Source of the DNA: Limanda limanda
Taxonomy: Eukaryota > Chordata > Actinopteri > Pleuronectiformes > Pleuronectidae
Length of the DNA stretch: 64,000 nt
Direction of reading: 5' to 3'
Assembly (NCBI RefSeq): GCF_963576545.1
Contig: NC_083646.1
Coordinates: 20,898,989 to 20,962,988, forward strand
Below the pieces are notes generated by a model. The model made no database searches, was not told the DNA's origin, and saw only the letters and a program-made list of their open reading frames with translations. Below, piece by piece: positions 57,292 through 64,000 of this stretch. The position numbers and the translations under genes were made by a program. The stretch's first letter is position 1, and each line of letters opens with the position of its first letter.

Positions 57292-60034
57292 TGAGCTGTA
57301 GGCTGACACGGGTTGGATGGCTAGTTTCTAGTTTCCTAAATTTTTACTGTCGCATAAATACAATTCCTAATTTTGGCCCATTCCTGTGATAGTGGGAAGA
57401 GCAGGGAGAAAATACTAATCATTCTCACTGGCCACAAGATGTCCTGCTGTGTGCAGGGGGCCGTCGACCTGGGGTCAGTAGGTCGGTGTACCTATGCTCA
57501 CCTCAGTATGTGGAAACAGCTGGAGCTCTCTGACTTGCAGGTCACATCCTGTTTGTGAGACCCCTACTGCACCGAACAACTCCCCTACTCCCTGATGCAT
57601 TCACAAGCAGCTGTAGGAATGAGGAGAGAAGGAGTTGTCTGGCTCGGGGTTACACTCGCCCTGCTCTGTAATGAGAACTTCTCTGTTGCACTTCTGTCCA
57701 GGTGAAAGTTGGGAATAATGTGCAACTCTGTTCAAAGGGCAATACAGAAAATGCACGTTCTGTTGAAATGTGAAACGTGGAGCCGTCCATTTGATGGGAA
57801 TTGGACAAAATCACTGCGAAATTTTCTTATTTTCCTGAAACCCATCGACCTCTGGAGAGGCTCTTCTTCTCTGTTCATCTGAAAGGTAACAAGTGTGCCA
57901 CAAAAGTATAAAAAATCAACATTGGTCTTTGTGTGGCTATAGCAGACAGAAAACAGTGTCAGGTGTCAACACGTATACCAATTACTCTAATCTCACCTCC
58001 TTTTCCTATTCCTCCTCATCCTCTTCAACCCAACACAAAGACACGACATGGCCCACAGTACAGACAGAAATTGGTCCCACCGGGTGCTCCTATGGCCTTG
58101 TTACTGGGCAGACCAGAGGGAAAACTCCCACAGACACCTGCTTACTTCACAGTCCCCTGATCAAACCACCACATCCATTCGGTCGTGTTGCCACATTTGT
58201 CTTACTTGTTCCCATCACTGGACACCTAATATCGTCCTCTGTCATAGATTCAGGAGCCTTATGTTCCTTCCAGCCACTGAGTGCTGAGAGTGCTGCCACC
58301 AAGGAAATGACTGAACATCAACCAACTCACAAGGCCAGAAGATACAAAAAAAATACTCAGCAGAGCGCAAACCTCCGCTAAGGCCAAACAATCCTATACA
58401 CCTGATCTAGCTCCTATAATTAAAAAGGAAGAAGTCTGATCATCTGCACCTCACTGTTCAAACTCACTATTCTTCACACACTCTATATGTCGCTCTTTTT
58501 ATCAAGATCCGTACAATATTATCCTGAGAAATAAGTGGAAGAGGTAAGATTCTTTACTTGTTGCCTATTATTATTTTTGCAGTAAAAATGGTTTTCTATG
58601 TTCTCAGTGTAGCTGTGCAGCTCACCCCTCCTTTCACATCCTCTTCGGCCCCCTCAGTGGCCTCATGCTGCTCGTCCTCATCATTTTCCAACTCTTGACA
58701 AGATGAACAGCACTTTTCATGTAGGAGAGAACTTCCATGCTCTGCCTGGATCTCACAGAAACACACAGCTCGGTATGTAGGCAACAGAAACAGCGTTTCA
58801 ACTGCTCCATGATCTGCTTGATAATTGCCTGTATCTTGTCCGTGCTGAAGTTGAAGTTTTCCTGTTGTGTCGGGTAGACAGACTTGGTGGGAGACATGCG
58901 GCTGAACAATGTTGCCTGTGTTGCAGTCTGGATATTTCGACACCTGTTGGCAGAATTTCTGAATGTTTCATAAGCCTTCAACGAGACAAATCACCACCGT
59001 CCCCTTCCACCTCCAATCCTCAACCCCCACAATGCTCTCGTGCAATGATTATATATAAAGATGGACAACATGACAACTCCGAAAGGTGAAGCCCAAACTT
59101 CTCGATGACCCCCTGGTGGCTGGCTGAAGTAGAGGTCATCAACCCTGCCTCCTCTATGTTACTGGGATGAGACATGGAGCGATGGGGGGGGGAAGACAGA
59201 ATGAAAATTTGCTGCAAATAAATGGTTTGCTAAGGTTTTAACTGTCATAACACATCTTGGGTCATTCAGAGCCTTTGAGGTGAGGTCAAAGGTCACTGAG
59301 CTAGCTTTACTCCTCCTGGTAATGCTGCCATGAATGTAACGTCATTTTAACTCTATTTACAGTGTCATGAGTGGTACAACCAATGAGAAGTAGACCACTG
59401 GAGTGCCTCTTTTAATCATAACTTTATATGTACTGATGAATATTGACTGTTCTTACATATATGTGATCTATAATAAAACCATCATATCATACGCAAATGA
59501 CTGATTGAGGCACACTAGTTAAACCATATAATTTTCTAACAGTCAAGGTCACTCACCTTGATGAGCTATCTTCCTGCAAACAGCTGCTGGTTGGTGGCTG
59601 AGCAAACTGAAATCCATGAAGACATCCACAAATGTTAAAGCAGACAGAAACTGCAGCCAGTCATCATTAAACAGCAAAATATGTTTGGTGTATTTCTGCA
59701 CAGGCCTTCTCTGCTTCATTATTATCTTGATTATTTCTCCTCACTTTTCTCCTCATTCCACAGTGTGGTGGATGAGGAGAAAACTTGTTAAACATTACAA
59801 ATGCAACTTATCTCTCCGATAACATTGAGCGTTTTAGCTCAGGTGGCGTCTGTACCAGTTGGTTTTGGTGATCGTAATATTATAGTTATGTTTGATAATA
59901 AAGAATGGAAGGAATAATGCTCCCTGAGAAGTTTAACTGCATCAATGAGTAGAAAAAAAGTAAGAAAAATCCAAGCTATATATCATTTATTTTAAATTTT
60001 TATTTAAAGTTCAAGTTCACAGAATGGTAAAATT

Positions 60035-60170
60035 GTAAATGGTTTGTATTTATATAGTCTTTATGACCACTCAAAGTGCTTTACAGTACAGTTTTGCCAT
60101 TCACTCATTCAAACACAACGTCATGTGCAGCACTTTTTCACTTACACACCGTCAGCGCAGCCATCAGAGG
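60035..60170 (+). repeat. Interspersed repeat fragment
   Basis: GGTTTGTATTTATATAG ... ACCACTCAAAGTGCTTTACAG ... CCATTCACTCATTCAAACAC resembles a repeat widespread in teleost genomes, recalled as a LINE/SINE tail. Boundaries are approximate. Confidence 0.5.
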
Positions 60171-62639
60171 CGCAGAGTTCTGCATCTTGCCGAAGGAAAT
60201 GAGAATGACCTGCTCTATCTCCTTAGCTACAGCTGCACCTTAATTACCTTAAATTTCCTTAAAGTTAAAAAATAGAAAAAGATTTTTGTTACCCGGACAT
60301 TTTGTCCTGGCCCTCAACCTGCAGAGGACACTTACCATGCTGTACTGTTCATCCACCTGAGTCCAGGCTCTGTCTTTTGTGTCTAGGAACTAAATTTTGT
60401 CTCCTGAACGTTTCTAGCTCTAATGTTTGACATTTTCCTCAAACAAATATTAAAGCCTCAGCAAAGGACAACAGGGCTAGACTTGATGTAATAGCCACAT
60501 GAGAATAATAGTTAGTTTCAAACCAGTAGTTATAAAACAAGGGGTGACGCTTTGTCTCCAGTCTCTGTAAAAATGCAAGAGCACCTTGGGTGAATAATCT
60601 GTTTCTTTATACATTGTGCAACCCGAGGCTACATCCCAAAAATGTTTAGGTTGAAAATACATCAACCCTGTTATGGATATGTCTGCCGTCTACTCTACTC
60701 TGGAGTTTGGAAACGCAGCTGGTCCCGTTTAAGTTACATTTTAATCTGGCAAGCAAAAACAGATGTTTGGAAATAATGACGAAGACACTCACAGCCGCTT
60801 GTTGATTAGGTCATTTTGGTCATGATTAAGTTTCACTGATTTGCCAGGATCCTATCAAAAGATCTAATTTTTTAAGAAAAGAACCGGCATTATCTTTGAC
60901 CGCCAGTGAAGAATGCAACGTGGAAGGTCAAATACAAGCGTTGATGACTCTTTTGCTATCAGCTTTTGTGCAGTTAAATTCTGTTTATATGCGTAGGACA
61001 CAACCTGTTATCCTGTTGACACAGTCACGTGCACGGCCAGTATACGTCATCCACTATTTCCTCTCCCCTTTCAGTAAACCTTTATTCAACACCCTTCCCT
61101 TTGTCCATCCTTCCATCTGCATCCTCCCTGACCCCTATTTGCCTCTTGTTCCCTCTATCTTCCTCCTGGGAAGGTGTTCCACACATCAAAGTGCTCTACC
61201 ATCAATTCAGGGACAATCAGCAACTATGGGATAATTGGGTGTTGTTGGAGGTTCCCCTCAAGCCCACAGTGCCTTTCTGACAGCGAAAGAACATAAATAA
61301 AAGAGGAGAAGAATGACAGGCTCGTAGCCTCAAGCAGTCAGATGACAATGAAAGCCAGGAATAGTGAGTGATGACATGCATATCAATGGTGCTTTTGCAA
61401 GGTAAACAATGACTCTTTATCACCAGGCCAAGTTTTAATTAAGATGACGGAAGAGTAATTATTTCCCCAGACTGGGATCATTGAGTCGATGTTCTGATTA
61501 GGCCGCTCATCTGGATGCTTCCCATCCTATAGGGAGGCAATAATGACATGACCTCTTGTTTTCAGAGGACAGCTGGGTGACAGAGGGAGAGAGGCTTCAA
61601 ATGCTCTCTGCTCTGCTTTGTCCTCACACGGCTGAGTACGCTTCAAGAAAGGAAAACATATCAGAAAGAACAGCACAAGGCAGAGAATGAAAACTCCTAG
61701 AGTGAGCGTTTTTCTTTGCCTGTTATTTTTGGTGGTAATTTAGATGGTAACTATTGTAATTTTTAACAAATCCCTTGTGTGCAACCCAAAATCAACAATC
61801 AATTAGAACTTATACATGCACATGTCAAGGGTTATTCTGTCTGTGCACGAGAGCTTCACTTTTGTCCGAAAAAAATTATAAATGCTTCCCGCTGTCACAA
61901 TGTTAACATACCAGATTAATTTTTTGAAGTTTGGAGATTTTTTTTTAAATCTTAATGATAGCAGGTATTGTTTCTACCCCTAAATGTATGTGTGTGTTAA
62001 ATACGTCAAGAATGTATGAACAGACTTTCCGGTGATCACAGTACACTCTGTACCCGAATTGGGACAAAGCTAGAGAGATACTGGAGGGGGAGCAGTGGAC
62101 CAAACCATTGTGAGGCAAGGGGGATGCAATCTGTTAAAATTTAAGAATGCTTTATTCTGCGTTTATAATTAATGAACACGCATTCAGTATATATCATTTC
62201 ACTATTATATACTATAATAACATAATAAAATGATCATCGCTTGCGTTTGCAATGGGGAATCCAACCCTGCTTTAGAGATAGAAAGAGGACAGAAGAGCAC
62301 AGCACACATATCTGAATTGTGGCCTCTGCACCAAACATCAAGTTACAGATCTTTATGTTTTGTAAAAAAAATTCTGTTATTATAAAACTGTGGCAGTATA
62401 GTAGACGTTTATGGTAAAGATTACCCCTTGGACCTTTTTATTACCTTAATATACTTGCCTGTTAAATTAGGAATAATTTAAATGTCAATAGGGAAGTTGA
62501 GTCAGAAGTACAAATAACTGCAATGAAACAGCATGTTAAAGGTGTTTCCTCAAACTCCTGTAAATATATTTTCCTTGTTCTTGTAGGAACGTCACACTTG
62601 AGATTTTACTCATGGAGCTCGCGTAAGTTCAATATGGAA

Positions 62640-64000
62640 GACTAAACCTGCATTCAGATCAGCTGACTGCTGGCGGTCCTAAATTTCGGGAGCCCTCAGA
62701 GGGCTTAACCTGCATGCTGTCAGCTGATCGCAGGCGTTCCCAATCATCCAATCAGGCCCGCGAGGGATCCTTCAGGCAGTCACTAAGCAGCTGTCAAACT
62801 TTAAAAGTCCCCTCTCTTCTCTTCCTCAGCAGCGTCAACTCAGCGACAAGCACAACGTGACTGGCTAAACACCACGCTCGGTAAAACCTTACATATTTGC
62901 TGATCATCATGTCGGATTCCGACAACGACGATCCCCAGGAGGTCTTTGATCCTAGCGCGGATCTGCTCCTAGAGATCGCCTCCAACTCATCTGGCGGTCG
63001 GCGCAAGAGCCTCCGCCTAGCCGAACTACATGCTGGATCCCGCACAGACGAGGCTGACATGCTCATCGCCCAGCTCCAGGACCAAGGCATCACGCCAGCC
63101 CCAGGCCTGCTTCCTGTCCAGCTTCGCGAGCTAGCAGACTACGCATCCCTCCAACCTGGTCCCAGCTCCCCCGTCCCATCTAACCCAGCCGACTTCTCCG
63201 CCGCGCCTGCTCGCGGGCGCAAACTAACCAGGAAAGCAGCTCAATCCAGGGCCCCCTCGGCTAAGACAAGTAACCTACCAACCCGTTCTCGTGCGCCGGC
63301 ACCCACTCCAGCTCCAGGCGACATGCTGACAACCACCCTGCAGTCCCTGGCCTCAACCTTACAGAACACGCTCGAAAACGCGGCACATTTCGCCTCATTC
63401 TCTGCAAACACCAGCGCTCCGCAAATCTCTTAAGCACAAACAGCCACGCACACGTTTTCCCTACCCAGCGAAAACACCCAACACACCTTGGCCTCAGCCG
63501 TCCCGGCCCCCGGTATAGGTAGGCCGTACATTCCTCAGGCTGCAAACATTTCAGCACGCCTCCAATCTAAAATCTTACAAGGCAAAGACATAAACCTAGT
63601 CAGCCTCATCCTGCCATCGCCAGAGTGCGACAAAACAATTGCAACAGGAGAGAACCTAATCGCTGTGTTCAAAACCACTGATCCACGTCTAATCAGAGAT
63701 TTACCAATTGGACAATTCCTTATTGCATTCAGTATCTCCCGCGACACCATATGCTCCGTCTACCCCGAATGGAGACAGGAATTAGACGCCTACCTGGTGC
63801 TATCGGCGACCTTAATTTAAGATACGGGAGGAATTTATTTTTTCCAATACCATAAAGCCTTCTCCAGCAAGGCCACACTATACATAGCGCAATACAATAC
63901 ACGCCTGAACTGGTCCGAACTGGACACAGAATTGCTCCTCCTGGTCGCTGGAGGCGCTCAGGCAATTGCTTGTAATTCCTGCGGAAATATGGGTCACACG
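62640..64000 (+). mobile_element. 5' part of a DIRS/Ngaro-like retrotransposon (cut by window end)
   Basis: A GC-richer block begins near 62640 with two related palindromic segments, CAGATCAGCTGAC and GTCAGCTGATCGCAGG. These may be terminal repeat sequence. A Gag-like gene follows. No LTR, polymerase or recombinase is seen because the window ends. Class assignment rests on the Gag-like pattern and is uncertain. Confidence 0.5.
62897..64000 (+). pseudogene. Gag-like protein of a retroelement (partial, degenerate)
   Basis: The first ORF starts MLIIMSDSDNDDPQEVFDPS; the Met in MSDSDND is the likelier start. It has an acidic N-terminus, an Arg-rich stretch (GGRRKSLRL) and a long Pro/Ala/Ser-rich linker, then TAA at 63431-63433. 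The same frame continues with ISARLQSKILQGKDINLVSL, a conserved Gag-like domain, to TAA at 63818-63820. Just before that the better match moves one frame (DLNLRYG), then returns to YHKAFSSKATLYIAQYNTRL and to CNSCGNMGHT, the first half of a CCHC zinc knuckle. This is a decayed copy; no function is expected. Confidence 0.6.

Larger units (their letters stand above)
55070..62630. other. Intergenic DNA
   Basis: AT-rich, with no supported gene. It contains a G17 run (57275-57291), a dispersed repeat near 60035-60170 and two weak coding-like segments (57893-58381 plus, 58596-58981 minus) that I could not support. Confidence 0.55.

Noticed and set aside
58596..58981. Overlapping minus-strand ORFs of 115 codons (one contains FNFSTDKIQAIIKQIMEQLK)
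   Set aside because: They look mildly protein-like, and the better frame seems to change midway, but I recognise no family, promoter or splice partners. Could be a decayed gene; not supported.

Overview
This window is nuclear DNA from a vertebrate, most probably a ray-finned (percomorph-like) fish. The evidence is a gene split by 22 GT-AG introns, long AT-rich non-coding stretches, abundant (TG)n microsatellites, and several repeat families typical of teleosts (L1/Tx1-type and L2/Rex-type LINEs, hAT transposons, fold-back MITEs, a DIRS/Ngaro-like Gag). There are no operons, ribosome binding sites, CRISPR arrays or prokaryotic genes, and I saw no tRNA or rRNA gene. A fragment resembling 28S rDNA is present, but inside a transposon.

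Region 1 (1-22198, + strand) is nearly the whole HACE1 gene, which encodes a HECT-type E3 ubiquitin ligase with N-terminal ankyrin repeats. I could place 23 coding exons whose reading phases join without a break. They encode about 874 residues, from the Asp-Asn-Glu-Thr segment near residue 26 of the human protein to the natural C-terminus ending Tyr-Thr-Met-Ala. Only the first coding exon (about 25 residues) and the promoter are missing, upstream of base 1. The introns hold TG tracts close to seven 3' splice sites, a LINE fragment, MITEs and a dispersed repeat with a unit of about 130-150 bp. The catalytic cysteine codon is split by the last intron.

Region 2 (22199-38035) holds the HACE1 3' UTR, with several AATAAA signals, and then gene-poor DNA. 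It contains a minus-strand LINE reverse-transcriptase fragment (about 30790-31260), short dispersed repeats and a TAAT-rich block that could be a regulatory element. I see no second host gene. From memory of the human locus, HACE1 also lies beside a gene-poor interval there.

Region 3 (about 38036-41980, - strand) is a decayed hAT-type DNA transposon. Its transposase has a spliced BED zinc finger at the N-terminus and a dimerisation region at the C-terminus, and it seems to have lost an internal segment. A 43-bp near-perfect inverted repeat lies just beyond the transposase stop codon. A fold-back MITE (42167-42737) and a partial copy (about 45660-45780) follow.

Region 4 (48661-55057, + strand) is a full-length L1/Tx1-type LINE bounded by a 12-bp target-site duplication. 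ORF1 has one frameshift. ORF2 has a premature stop, a frameshift, and an 851-bp non-autonomous hAT-like element inserted into its endonuclease region with a clean 8-bp duplication. This nested element has a very GC-rich core that resembles part of the D2 expansion segment of vertebrate 28S rRNA. It is the most unusual object in the window.

Region 5 (55070-64000) is mostly non-coding. The last 1.4 kb holds the 5' part of a Gag-like gene ending at a zinc knuckle cut by the window edge, probably from a tyrosine-recombinase (DIRS/Ngaro-like) retrotransposon. It carries in-frame stops and an apparent pair of compensating frameshifts.
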